Shown: one piece after another, positions 1 to 6,846 of the stretch
Layout of the letters: every line of letters starts with the position of its first letter
How positions within the stretch are numbered: the stretch's first letter is position 1
Source: a bacterium
Lineage (GTDB): Bacteria; JALSQH01
Length of the DNA: 13,199 nt
Assembly: GCA_026985515.1 (NCBI GenBank)
Contig: JALSQH010000108.1
Coordinates: 1 to 13,199, forward strand
Direction: 5' to 3'
The notes under the pieces: model-generated
What the model was told of the DNA's origin: nothing
Database searches by the model: none
Seen by the model: the letters and a program-made list of their open reading frames with translations, nothing else
Program-made: the position numbers and the translations under genes

Positions 1-139
1 TAAGAGCGGCAAATTCGCTCTTCGTTTCACTTACACCTGAAATTCGGCGTAGCAGCTTCATATAAAGAAGAAAGAAAAATAGAAAGAGGAGAAAGAGGAA
101 AACCACCCACAATATTCTGTTTATCAGGTCCGCTTTCAT
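1..139 (-). CDS. N-terminus of a membrane-anchored protein (partial)
   Basis: An open frame begins at ATG (137-139) and stays open to the left edge of the window, giving at least 46 residues. The N-terminus is short and weakly polar. It is followed by one very hydrophobic stretch (about residues 8-27, dominated by Phe and Leu) and then a basic segment with adjacent arginines, so a single N-terminal signal-anchor with the remainder outside the membrane bilayer is likely. There is no Shine-Dalgarno site. A perfect TATAAT lies 9 nt before the start on this strand, so the mRNA may be leaderless. The gene is divergent from capA with 75 bp between starts. No family can be recognised from this fragment, and because the visible part is mostly one low-complexity transmembrane segment, its being a gene is probable rather than certain. 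Confidence 0.55.
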   Translation of the reverse strand, partial: MKADLINRILWVVFLFLLFLFFFLLYMKLLRRISGVSETKSEFAAL

Positions 140-148
140 TTCTGAAAT

Positions 149-154
149 ATTATA
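149..154 (-). promoter_or_regulatory. -10 element of the left-edge partial gene
   Basis: On the minus strand this reads TATAAT, a perfect sigma70-type -10 hexamer, 9 nt before the ATG at 139. No convincing -35 is visible at 16-18 bp. The position predicts transcription starting at or within a few bases of the start codon. Confidence 0.4.
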
Positions 155-176
155 CTCCGGTAGACATTTTCGCAAA

Positions 177-209
177 ATTTGTAAAACATTAGAAGATTTG
201 TAAAATATT
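177..209 (+). repeat. 19-bp-spaced direct repeat over the capA promoter
   Basis: Two 14-bp copies, 177-190 and 196-209, have the consensus ATTTGTAAAAnATT and differ at one base. They start 19 bp apart, about two helical turns, and cover the -35 and -10 regions proposed for capA. They may bind a regulator in tandem, or simply reflect an AT-rich promoter. Confidence 0.35.
179..206 (+). promoter_or_regulatory. Putative capA promoter (leaderless)
   Basis: TTGTAA (179-184), a 16-bp spacer and TAAAAT (201-206) lie directly before capA. The -10 ends 8 nt before the ATG at 215, so the predicted start of transcription falls at or next to the start codon. No Shine-Dalgarno site is present. Confidence 0.45.
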
Positions 210-214
210 TTTCA

Positions 215-1255
215 ATGGTGAGAAAAGTTTTTCTTCTGATTTTTCCCCTCTTAACTGCCACTCTTCTGGATGCCGGGTCAATTACTCTTGTTCTCACAGG
301 CGACATAATGCTGGGAACGACCTTTCCTCATCCCTTTTTACCTCCCGACAGAGGAAGAAATCTCTTCAATGAAGCCCTTCCCATTCTGAAAAGCGGAGAT
401 ATTATCTTTGGAAATCTTGAAGAGACCCTCAATGATAATTGTCTGTGTGTAAAAAAAGTGAAAAAAGGAAAAGTATACGCATTCCGATCTCCAGTAACAT
501 TTGTTGTTACACTTAAAGAAGCTGGGTACAATATCCTATCTCTTGCCAACAATCACACATTTGACTTTGGAGAGTGTGGCCTGAAAGAAACGGAAAACAC
601 TTTGAAAAAGGTTGGAATCCAGTTTGCCACAAAAGATGAAAAAATTGCAACTTTCAATATAAGGGGAATAAAAATTGCCCTTATGGCTGTTTCTTTCGGA
701 CCACCCCCGGGGAGTATACTATACCCCGAAGAGATACTCAAAAGAGTCAAGGAACTATCAGATAAATATGACATCCTGTTGATTTCAGTCCACAATGGGA
801 GAGAGGGGCTATCTGCACTTCACGTAAAGGATGAGGAAGAGATTTTCTATGGAGAGGATCGTGGCAACATTTACCGATTTGCACATAGAGCTATAGATGC
901 CGGAGCAGACCTCATTATAGGCCATGGACCACATGTTCCACGAGGCATGGAAGTTTACCGGAAACGCCTTATCATTTACAGTCTGGGGAACTTCTGCACA
1001 TACGGATGGATTGCCCTTAAAAAGGAAGAGGGACTGGCACCTGTTGTCAGGGTTGAACTTGACAGGGATGGAAAATTTATAAAAGGAAGAATCTTTTCAT
1101 TTATACAGAAACCACCAGGGGGACCAGTCACAGATAGTGAACAGAGGGCACTCAAATTGATTGAACAATTATCAAAGGAGGACTTTGGAGAAAAGGCTCC
1201 AGCTTTTAACAATGATGGTGAATTTTACCCCCCTTCATTGCAAAAGGAAAATTAA
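215..1255 (+). CDS. CapA-family (PGA_cap) metallophosphatase-like protein, exported
   Basis: This 346-residue protein has a basic N-terminus and hydrophobic segment (about 1-20) resembling a signal peptide, so it probably acts outside the cytoplasm. The rest matches the CapA/PGA_cap calcineurin-like fold. LTGDIMLG (Asp30) starts the metal site, FGNLEE lies at 66-70, the LANNHTFDFG block has Asn112-Asn113-His114 and Asp117, then come His193 (SVHNG), His237 and His240 (IIGHGPHV) and the family's SLGNF at 257-261. CapA of Bacillus takes part in poly-gamma-glutamate capsule export, but most family members have no known substrate and no capB or capC is nearby, so a capsule role is not claimed. The usual SVHWG motif is SVHNG here. 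The start at ATG 215 has no Shine-Dalgarno site but a well-placed -10 element. The next gene follows after 42 nt, suggesting co-transcription. Confidence 0.85.
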   Translation: MVRKVFLLIFPLLTATLLDAGSITLVLTGDIMLGTTFPHPFLPPDRGRNLFNEALPILKSGDIIFGNLEETLNDNCLCVKKVKKGKVYAFRSPVTFVVTLKEAGYNILSLANNHTFDFGECGLKETENTLKKVGIQFATKDEKIATFNIRGIKIALMAVSFGPPPGSILYPEEILKRVKELSDKYDILLISVHNGREGLSALHVKDEEEIFYGEDRGNIYRFAHRAIDAGADLIIGHGPHVPRGMEVYRKRLIIYSLGNFCTYGWIALKKEEGLAPVVRVELDRDGKFIKGRIFSFIQKPPGGPVTDSEQRALKLIEQLSKEDFGEKAPAFNNDGEFYPPSLQKEN

Positions 1256-1297
1256 AAGGTTAAACTAACCTTAAAACATTGAAAAGGAGGTAACAGG

Positions 1298-2659
1298 ATG
1301 GGAGAAAGACTGATAGTAATAGGCGGAGTTGCTGCGGGAATGAGTGCCGCAAGTCAGGCAAAGAGGAGAAATAAGGATCTGGAGGTTGTGGTTTTTGAGA
1401 GAGATCCCCACATCTCCTATGGAGCCTGCGGTATTCCCTACTACCTGGGGGATGTCATCAAGGATCCTAACTCTCTCCTTGTTTTACCTCTGGAAAAAGC
1501 AAGAAAAGAGAGAGGAATTGATGTGAGAATCAATCACGAAGTGGTGGAACTGGACGCAAAAAATAAAAAAGTAAAGGTGCTGAACAAAGAGGAAAATAAA
1601 GAGTTTGAAATGGAATTTGACAGACTTGTTTACACAACCGGCGCATCTCCCATCAGATTGAATGTCCCCGGTGGAGAGCTGGAAAATATCTTTTACCTCA
1701 GAACATTGAAAGATGGTTTGAGGATCAAACAGTTTTTAGTTGAGGAAAAACCCCGGAAGGCTGTTCTTGTTGGAGCGGGATTCATTGGTCTGGAAGTGGC
1801 GGAGAACCTTAAAAGAATCGGACTTGATGTTACGGTTATTGAGCTTCTTCCCCATGCTCTTGGTACCATGGATCCCGATATCTCAAAAATTGCCACAGAT
1901 GAGATGGAAAAAAATGGTGTTAAATTCCTCTTTGAAACAAAGGTTGAAGGTTTTGAGGGAGAAGATGGGAAGGTGAAAAGGGTTATCACAAACAATGGTA
2001 CAGTGGAAGCTGACTTCGTACTGGTGGGGATCGGGGTCAAACCCAATGTGGAGCTTGCAAAAGAGGCAGGCATTGAACTTGGTGAAACTGGAGCCATCAA
2101 AACAAATGATTACCTGAGAACCAATTTCCACTACATCTTTGCAGCTGGAGATTGCGCCGAGTACAAACACAGAATAACTGGAAAACCCGCCTTTGTTCCC
2201 CTCGCTCTCAATGCAAATAGAAGTGGAAGATACGCCGGAGCCAATGCCGCCTTCGATAGAGATGTGGAGAAATTCCCGGGCACCCTTGGAAGTGCAGTGG
2301 CAAAACTCTTTGGAGTGGAAATAGCCAGAACAGGTCTTTCAACTGTAGAGGCAGAAAGAGCGGGTATTGATTTTGAAAGTGTTGTAATTACTGATCACAC
2401 TCAGGCTGGTTATTATCCCACGAAGGAAAAAATCACTGTTAAACTTCTCGCAGAAAAACCATCGGGAAGATTGATAGGAGCAATGCTTGCAGGCGGAAAG
2501 GGAACCGGGCTCAGGATAGATGTTCTGGCAACAGCTCTTCACAACAATATGACTATCAAAGAATTAAGTGAAATTGACCTTGCATATGCTCCACCATTCG
2601 CACCCACATGGGATCCAATACTCATTGCAGCAAATGTGGGTAAGAAAAAATTCAGATAA
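1298..2659 (+). CDS. CoA-disulfide reductase / NADH oxidase family flavoprotein
   Basis: This 453-residue pyridine-nucleotide-disulfide oxidoreductase belongs to the single-cysteine class. An FAD-binding Rossmann motif is at 9-14 (GGVAAG), and the redox-active Cys44 sits in SYGACGIPYY. A second nucleotide-binding motif is GAGFIG (159-164), with an acidic residue near the end of the following strand that favours NADH. The second FAD contact is AAGDCA. The C-terminal dimer domain keeps the tyrosines in DHTQAGYYP and LAYAPPFAPTWDP, as in CoA-disulfide reductases. Thermophile members reduce CoA disulfide or polysulfide and can also reduce oxygen, so it probably serves cytosolic thiol redox balance or oxygen detoxification. 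The exact substrate cannot be told from sequence. A strong AAGGAGGT site at 1284-1291 fixes the ATG at 1298. A hairpin terminator begins 2 nt after the stop. Confidence 0.9.
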   Translation: MGERLIVIGGVAAGMSAASQAKRRNKDLEVVVFERDPHISYGACGIPYYLGDVIKDPNSLLVLPLEKARKERGIDVRINHEVVELDAKNKKVKVLNKEENKEFEMEFDRLVYTTGASPIRLNVPGGELENIFYLRTLKDGLRIKQFLVEEKPRKAVLVGAGFIGLEVAENLKRIGLDVTVIELLPHALGTMDPDISKIATDEMEKNGVKFLFETKVEGFEGEDGKVKRVITNNGTVEADFVLVGIGVKPNVELAKEAGIELGETGAIKTNDYLRTNFHYIFAAGDCAEYKHRITGKPAFVPLALNANRSGRYAGANAAFDRDVEKFPGTLGSAVAKLFGVEIARTGLSTVEAERAGIDFESVVITDHTQAGYYPTKEKITVKLLAEKPSGRLIGAMLAGGKGTGLRIDVLATALHNNMTIKELSEIDLAYAPPFAPTWDPILIAANVGKKKFR

Positions 2660-2660
2660 A

Positions 2661-2690
2661 AATGAAGGGGGCTTTCAGGCCTCCTTCATT
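2661..2690. terminator. Bidirectional terminator hairpin shared by the two convergent operons
   Basis: An inverted repeat forms a 12-bp stem (2661-2672 with 2679-2690, including one G-T pair) and a 6-nt loop. On the minus strand it is followed by TTT, extending the stem's own T pair into a short T-run, so it works best for the truD operon. On the plus strand it follows the flavoprotein stop by 1 nt but has only a poor T-run. The truD stop codon lies in the loop and its last sense codons form one arm. Confidence 0.6.
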
Positions 2691-3913
2691 CTTGCAAAAA
2701 TAGTCTTTATCATCATGGTCGCATAGCTGCCAGGGGGGAGAAGGAACATGAAAGTATACTTGTACTTACCCGGAAATGAGTCATCTTTCTCGTAACTTCC
2801 TCTGTCAATTATGGTCGGTACAACCCATACCTTTCTGAAGAACTTTTTGAAATGTGTGCCCCTGTACTTTTTCATGTTAAAGGAAACATCATCAATTCCT
2901 TCTATCCTTAAAACTTCCCTTCTGGCAGAAAAGATATCATCCCTGAGTTCCGTATCAAGTTTCTCCCCCAGCCACTTCTTGTGCAGAAGAGTAAGTTGCA
3001 GATCAGGATAGGGGAAATTATCCGGCACCAGAAGATCAACTCCAGCAACCCTTATGCGGGGCCCGGATAGATTCAGTCTCGTGAATAGAATATTGAGAAA
3101 TTCATTCCACACATATGACTGATACTTCATGAAATGAAAATCCATGACTTTTGAACTGATCATCTCCAGGACACTCTCCGGTTTATAAGATTCGCTGAGG
3201 AGTTCAAGTATTATGTTTGAAACAACTCCATTGAAGTAATGCTTCAGAGTATCCCAGTCTTTCCAGTGTTTCTCCACTATGGCTGGATCAACTCTCTTTA
3301 CCTCACCAATGTCCTCCTGAAATCTGGTAAAAAAGAGTTTAATGGCACCCATAAAGTGCTTTTTCAAAATGAGTCTGGCGATAAAATCTTCCCGGGAATA
3401 GATATGGTAAAATCTCTGCTCATCATAGTAATTGGGGAAACCATTTCTTGTTGTATAATCAATAAGTTCTGGTAAATTCTCAACCTCTTCCTTTCCAAGT
3501 TCTCTCAGAGTAATGGTAAATTTGTTACCCAGGACCTTGTCACTCCCCATGGGATGTGGAACATATCCCAGGAAACCGAGTCTCCCGATTCTCCCTTTTC
3601 TCTCTATATCAAAACCCCTTCTTTTTAACCTCTCAACATTTCTCTTTAATCTCTGGGGCACTTTCTCGTAATTCAATGTAACATACTGAATTGAAAAAGC
3701 ATTTTTATCTTTAATGCCACCTATCTGAAAAATTTCCCTCGCTTCGACACGGGAACCAAATACTTTGTCGGTTATCATTCTCAAAAGATACCAGGTATTG
3801 TACCCACTCTTTTCAAGTTTGAACAAAAGATAGGGCCACTCAGGAAGATCAGAAAAAGGGATACTGATAACTTCTTCAACAATGAAATCTGAAGGTAAAA
3901 ACTTTACCTTCAT
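2675..3913 (-). CDS. truD: tRNA pseudouridine synthase TruD
   Basis: TruD isomerises a uridine (U13 in E. coli tRNA-Glu) to pseudouridine. The family signature G-[IL]-K-D-K-x-A is present as GGIKDKNA, with Asp69 the expected nucleophile. The N-terminal FIVEEV and the later NYYDEQRF block (N-Y-x-x-x-Q-R-F) are also typical. At 412 residues it is longer than E. coli TruD (about 350), with the insertion domain between the two catalytic halves. It is the last gene of the thiol-redox operon. Its ATG overlaps the upstream stop as ATGA and no Shine-Dalgarno site is visible, so translation probably depends on coupling. Its 3' end is embedded in the shared terminator hairpin. Nothing suggests a functional link with the thioredoxins beyond co-transcription. 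Confidence 0.9.
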   Translation of the reverse strand: MKVKFLPSDFIVEEVISIPFSDLPEWPYLLFKLEKSGYNTWYLLRMITDKVFGSRVEAREIFQIGGIKDKNAFSIQYVTLNYEKVPQRLKRNVERLKRRGFDIERKGRIGRLGFLGYVPHPMGSDKVLGNKFTITLRELGKEEVENLPELIDYTTRNGFPNYYDEQRFYHIYSREDFIARLILKKHFMGAIKLFFTRFQEDIGEVKRVDPAIVEKHWKDWDTLKHYFNGVVSNIILELLSESYKPESVLEMISSKVMDFHFMKYQSYVWNEFLNILFTRLNLSGPRIRVAGVDLLVPDNFPYPDLQLTLLHKKWLGEKLDTELRDDIFSARREVLRIEGIDDVSFNMKKYRGTHFKKFFRKVWVVPTIIDRGSYEKDDSFPGKYKYTFMFLLPPGSYATMMIKTIFARMKEA

Positions 3914-4620
3914 GGAGCTAAGAGGGAATCAATTTTATTTTTGAAAACCTCATAGGGCTGGGCACCCACAACCATCTCCCCTGTCATAGTACCATCCCCA
4001 TTATCTTTTCCAATTATAAAGGTGGGTGTTCCCCTTATTCCAATCGCACTTCCGTATCTCATGGACTCAGCAACTTTATCCTTCACTTCTTCACTATCAA
4101 GACAGCGACCAAATTTTTCCCTGTCGAGACCTATCTCTTCTGCAACCTGTGCAGGGGAAGAAGGATTGAGCATTTCCACATTGAAGATTTTGAAATAATA
4201 CTTCCAGAAGGCATCCCTTCCACCCAGTTCCCCGGCACAAACCAGACCTCTGGCAGCGGGAAAGGCAAATTGATGAAATCTCAATGGAAAGTTTTTCACC
4301 ACCCATTTTACGAGACCCTTGTCGATGTAATTCTCTTTAAGAAGTGGAAAGGTCTGATGGTGAAAACGTCTGCAGAAAGGACACTGAAAATCTGTAAATT
4401 CAACTACTACAACTTTTGCATCAGGATTTCCAAGAACATAATCATTTCTTATATCTACCGTTCTTACTTCAGCTCCGGGTGAAAATTGCTTTTTCTGTGA
4501 AAACTCTTTCTTTTTTTTAACTTCATGTTTTGAAGGTGATTCTGCTTTTTTGTGACATCCTGTCCCCATCAATAAAAATGAAAAAGCAATTATAAAGAGA
4601 GTGTAACCTAACCTTCTCAT
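3910..4620 (-). CDS. DsbA-family thiol-disulfide oxidoreductase, probable lipoprotein
   Basis: This 236-residue protein has a thioredoxin-fold domain of the DsbA/Thioredoxin_4 type. The active site CPFC is at 80-83 in FTDFQCPFCRRF, and the cis-proline loop RGTPTF has Pro199. The N-terminus has a hydrophobic stretch ending in LLMGTGC, with Cys22 the probable lipidated residue; the Gly at position -3 is not ideal for a lipobox, so lipidation is likely but unproven. A Lys/Glu/Ser-rich linker (23-50) would hold the domain away from the membrane. The role is probably oxidation or isomerisation of envelope disulfides, next to two TlpA-like proteins. No DsbB, DsbD or CcdA partner is in the window. 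An AAGGAGGGG ribosome site inside the end of the upstream gene supports the ATG at 4620, which overlaps the upstream stop (ATGA). Confidence 0.85.
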   Translation of the reverse strand: MRRLGYTLFIIAFSFLLMGTGCHKKAESPSKHEVKKKKEFSQKKQFSPGAEVRTVDIRNDYVLGNPDAKVVVVEFTDFQCPFCRRFHHQTFPLLKENYIDKGLVKWVVKNFPLRFHQFAFPAARGLVCAGELGGRDAFWKYYFKIFNVEMLNPSSPAQVAEEIGLDREKFGRCLDSEEVKDKVAESMRYGSAIGIRGTPTFIIGKDNGDGTMTGEMVVGAQPYEVFKNKIDSLLAP

Positions 4621-5126
4621 TTCTTCTTCCCCTCCTTGAGGAGTGACCTGAAGTAATCGATGAACTCTTCTGAAGTCCAGGGCCTTGCTCCAATAAATTT
4701 ATTTCTTATTACACCTTTTCTATCCACCACAAATGTTGTGGGAAGAGCCCTCACTCCAAAAGCCCGTGCGGCGGAAAAGTCAGCATCAAGGTAATAGTCA
4801 AACTGAATATTGTTGTATCTGAAAAAGGCTTTTACTCTATCTATGGAATCCCTTGGATTTGCAACAGCCACAATCTCCAGCCCCTTTGAATGCAATTTCT
4901 GGTAAAGAGCATTTAAATAGGGCATCTCATGGACACATGGTGGACACCATGTAGCCCAGAAATTTATGAGTACCACTTTTCCCTTAAAAGACCTGAGAGA
5001 AACGATTTTTCCATCGCTTCTTATCAGTTTTATGTCAGGTACCTTATCACCTGGTCCCACAAAAGTAAAGGAAGAAAAGATAAAAAAAGCAAGTAAAAGT
5101 AATAAAACAGTTTTTTTGTTCTTCAT
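4617..5126 (-). CDS. TlpA/ResA-like exported thioredoxin (second copy)
   Basis: This 169-residue protein has a cleavable-looking signal peptide (about residues 1-22) followed by an AhpC/TSA-like redoxin of the TlpA/ResA type. The active site is WATWCPPC (Cys60, Cys63) and the cis-Pro is Pro128 in RALPTTF. Such proteins use reducing power passed across the membrane to reduce cysteines of periplasmic or lipoprotein clients, as in cytochrome c maturation. No cytochrome or heme-lyase gene is visible, so the client is unknown. It resembles its upstream neighbour along its length, including a shared C-terminal KFIG...W.S.E pattern, and probably arose by tandem duplication. The ATG at 5126 follows a GAGGGGGT ribosome site, 11 nt downstream of the preceding gene. 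Confidence 0.87.
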   Translation of the reverse strand: MKNKKTVLLLLLAFFIFSSFTFVGPGDKVPDIKLIRSDGKIVSLRSFKGKVVLINFWATWCPPCVHEMPYLNALYQKLHSKGLEIVAVANPRDSIDRVKAFFRYNNIQFDYYLDADFSAARAFGVRALPTTFVVDRKGVIRNKFIGARPWTSEEFIDYFRSLLKEGKKK

Positions 5127-5137
5127 ATTACCCCCTC

Positions 5138-5668
5138 TTACTTCAAGTATCTTTCAATAAATGAGACCATTTCCTTCGAACTCCAGTTCTTCGGTCCTAT
5201 AAATTTGTATCTTATTTTTCCCGAAGTGTCAATGAGAAAAGTTTCTGGAACGCCACCTATGGAGTAAAGTGTTCCCACCTTCCTTGAAGGGTCAAGCAGC
5301 ACAGGAAACTTAACATTAAACTTCCTTATAAAGGGAATAACTGCATCAGCACCTCTGTTGTCTTCGCTAACTGCAAGGATAACGAAGTTTTTCCCTCTCA
5401 TTATTTCTGACAGAGAATTGAGAGAAGGTATCTCTTCTTTACATGGATTACACCATGTTGCCCAGAAATTCAATAATACTACCCTGCCTCTGAAACTGGA
5501 AAGGGTAACCTTTCTTCCATCCACAGAATACAGAGTGAAATCCGGAGCCTCTTCTCCCACCTTAATTTTTCTGAAATTTCCCCGCTGAAGATAAACCACC
5601 ACGAGCACCACCAGGGCGACGCCCACTATTATGGAAATATCTTTCAGGAGAGAACTTTTCCCAGACAT
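5138..5668 (-). CDS. TlpA/ResA-like membrane-anchored thioredoxin (first copy)
   Basis: This 176-residue protein has one uncleaved-looking transmembrane segment (about 10-27) and a TlpA-type redoxin domain. The active site is WATWCNPC (Cys73, Cys76) and the cis-Pro is Pro141 in GGVPETF. Its CNPC dipeptide differs from the CPPC of its neighbour, so the two may differ in redox potential or clients. The anchor also differs: a membrane helix here, a signal peptide there. It leads the operon tlpA-tlpA-dsbA-truD. Its start at ATG 5668 has no Shine-Dalgarno site, but a promoter-like sequence is placed so that transcription would begin at the start codon. Confidence 0.87.
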   Translation of the reverse strand: MSGKSSLLKDISIIVGVALVVLVVVYLQRGNFRKIKVGEEAPDFTLYSVDGRKVTLSSFRGRVVLLNFWATWCNPCKEEIPSLNSLSEIMRGKNFVILAVSEDNRGADAVIPFIRKFNVKFPVLLDPSRKVGTLYSIGGVPETFLIDTSGKIRYKFIGPKNWSSKEMVSFIERYLK

Positions 5669-5676
5669 AGAGAATT

Positions 5677-5704
5677 AGTTTATCAGAAAAGTAAATTTAT
5701 TCAA
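5677..5704 (-). promoter_or_regulatory. Putative leaderless promoter of the tlpA-tlpA-dsbA-truD operon
   Basis: On the minus strand TTGAAT (5699-5704), a 16-bp spacer and TAAACT (5677-5682) lie upstream of the ATG at 5668, with 8 nt between the -10 and the start. This matches the spacing seen before capA. Confidence 0.45.
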
Positions 5705-5780
5705 CGGAACCAAATCCTCAAATAAAAATCTGGTTGGTCCACCATCAGCTTTTTTGCCTATAAATCAACACCCCACATTT

Positions 5781-5799
5781 CGTCACCCTCTGTGTGACG
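5781..5799. repeat. Inverted repeat in the 197-bp gap between the tam41-like gene and tlpA
   Basis: The arms CGTCAC (5781-5786) and GTGACG (5794-5799) flank a 7-nt loop. No T-run follows on either strand, so it is not a standard terminator; an operator or an RNA hairpin in the 3' end of the tetR-tam41 transcript are alternatives. A second, weaker hairpin (AAATCT/AGATTT, 5839-5854) lies just past the tam41-like stop codon. The rest of this gap shows only the tlpA promoter. Confidence 0.3.
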
Positions 5800-5865
5800 G
5801 AGAAAAGCAAGTTTTAAAATTATAAATTCAGGCACCCAAAATCTCTTAAGATTTGGAGACAGATA

Positions 5866-6846
5866 CTAATGAACTTTTCCTTTCTTTTTAAGCCTGAAAT
5901 AATGCCTCCAGCCTGTTATGAGGATTATTTTTCTCTCCCAGGGAGGAATCTCAAGTTTTATTCCATGTACCCTTTCCAGTTTCCAGAGAAGCTGATCAAC
6001 CCACTTATCGACTGTTATCATCATCTTGGGCCACCGCGCCTTTGTTCTGAGTCTTGATTGTTTTAGATAATCAGCCACGCTTTTTCTCTTTTTTTCTATC
6101 TCTTCGGGGGGTATCTGATAAAAAATTAAACCGGTTCCATTATCCAGCCTGACAATCCCCTCCGATACAAGGTAACCAAAAACATGCTCACCGTAAAGGG
6201 TATTGTAGTAATCACTGGCAGCCATATAAAGTTCTCTGCTTTTAACTGAAAAATCTTCAATTCTCTCCTCTGCCATGTAGCTGAAGGAAAGGGAAAGTAC
6301 AATCCATTCCTCAATGGATAATGGTCTTGGTAAAAGATAAATGGAATTCATTCCCGTGAAAAAGGCTGACCTTGCCATCCCTTCCACAATTTCATTGAGA
6401 ATCTCCTCATCCCTGTAATACAGGAGAGCCATCCTTTTGGAAAACCTACCAAGAATATAGTTGTCAGGGGGATAAAAGGATGTATAAGTTTTAAAATCAT
6501 GGAGGGAGATCACATTATACTTGCATACATACCTGATCCCGTTAACCACCTCATCGAAGTAGTAGAGATTGGGGGGTAAAAAGACACTGAGCATTTTATG
6601 AAGAGGTGGTATGTCAAGTTCGAAATAGGAATCAACTATGAGGAAAAAATCTCTGAAGCTATCTTTTTTTCTTGTAACCTCACTCAGGAAAGAACCATAG
6701 TGTAGAATTGCAAGTAAATGGTCACCAAATTTCTCACGGAACATCGATATGTAAAAATCAAGATCATCTCCCTTTACTGGCTCAAGTAATTGGTTTTTAA
6801 TCACTGGAAGAGAGTTTTTAAAATAACCACTGCTTTCAACCTTCAT
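5866..6846 (-). CDS. Tam41/Mmp37-like phosphatidate cytidylyltransferase (CDP-diacylglycerol synthase)
   Basis: The 326-residue protein resembles the mitochondrial Tam41/TAMM41 family, soluble or peripheral enzymes that make CDP-diacylglycerol from CTP and phosphatidic acid for cardiolipin synthesis. Family landmarks occur in order: HYGSFL (Y50-G51-S52), like YGSGV of Tam41; RDFFLIVD (Asp66, Asp72), like the metal-binding DFxF strand; KYNVIS (109-114), like KYGVIS; NYILGRFSK (129-137), like LYIAGRLxKP; LLPRPLSIEEW (171-181), like MLPESFSEED; and FSYMAEERI (188-196), like LSYSGDFRM. No transmembrane helix is evident, unlike CdsA. The comparison is from memory and activity is inferred. A longer frame opens at GTG 6858, but GGAGG at 6853-6857 lies 5 nt before ATG 6846, making that the better start. 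That start overlaps the tetR stop by 11 nt, so the two are one operon. Confidence 0.72.
   Translation of the reverse strand: MKVESSGYFKNSLPVIKNQLLEPVKGDDLDFYISMFREKFGDHLLAILHYGSFLSEVTRKKDSFRDFFLIVDSYFELDIPPLHKMLSVFLPPNLYYFDEVVNGIRYVCKYNVISLHDFKTYTSFYPPDNYILGRFSKRMALLYYRDEEILNEIVEGMARSAFFTGMNSIYLLPRPLSIEEWIVLSLSFSYMAEERIEDFSVKSRELYMAASDYYNTLYGEHVFGYLVSEGIVRLDNGTGLIFYQIPPEEIEKKRKSVADYLKQSRLRTKARWPKMMITVDKWVDQLLWKLERVHGIKLEIPPWERKIILITGWRHYFRLKKKGKVH

Noticed and set aside
2-22. A 7-bp inverted repeat (AAGAGCG/CGCTCTT) at the left edge, considered as a terminator
   Set aside because: It lies inside the open frame of the partial minus-strand gene and has no T-run on either side.
215-1255. A capsule (poly-gamma-glutamate) synthesis locus
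   Set aside because: Only a CapA-family protein is present; the CapB ligase and CapC are absent, so the family name does not establish the pathway.
1693-2100. Long antisense open frames inside the flavoprotein gene (and similar ones inside mrdA and capA)
   Set aside because: They lie wholly opposite clear protein-coding genes, have compositionally biased Ser/Pro/Phe-rich translations and lack ribosome sites and recognisable domains.
4900-5480. Nearly identical 20-25 bp stretches in the two tlpA genes, considered as a mobile repeat
   Set aside because: They encode the shared FWATWC active-site region and reflect gene duplication and functional constraint.
5781-5799. CGTCAC/GTGACG hairpin as the terminator of the tetR-tam41 operon
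   Set aside because: No T-run follows the stem on the minus strand, so it was listed only as an inverted repeat.
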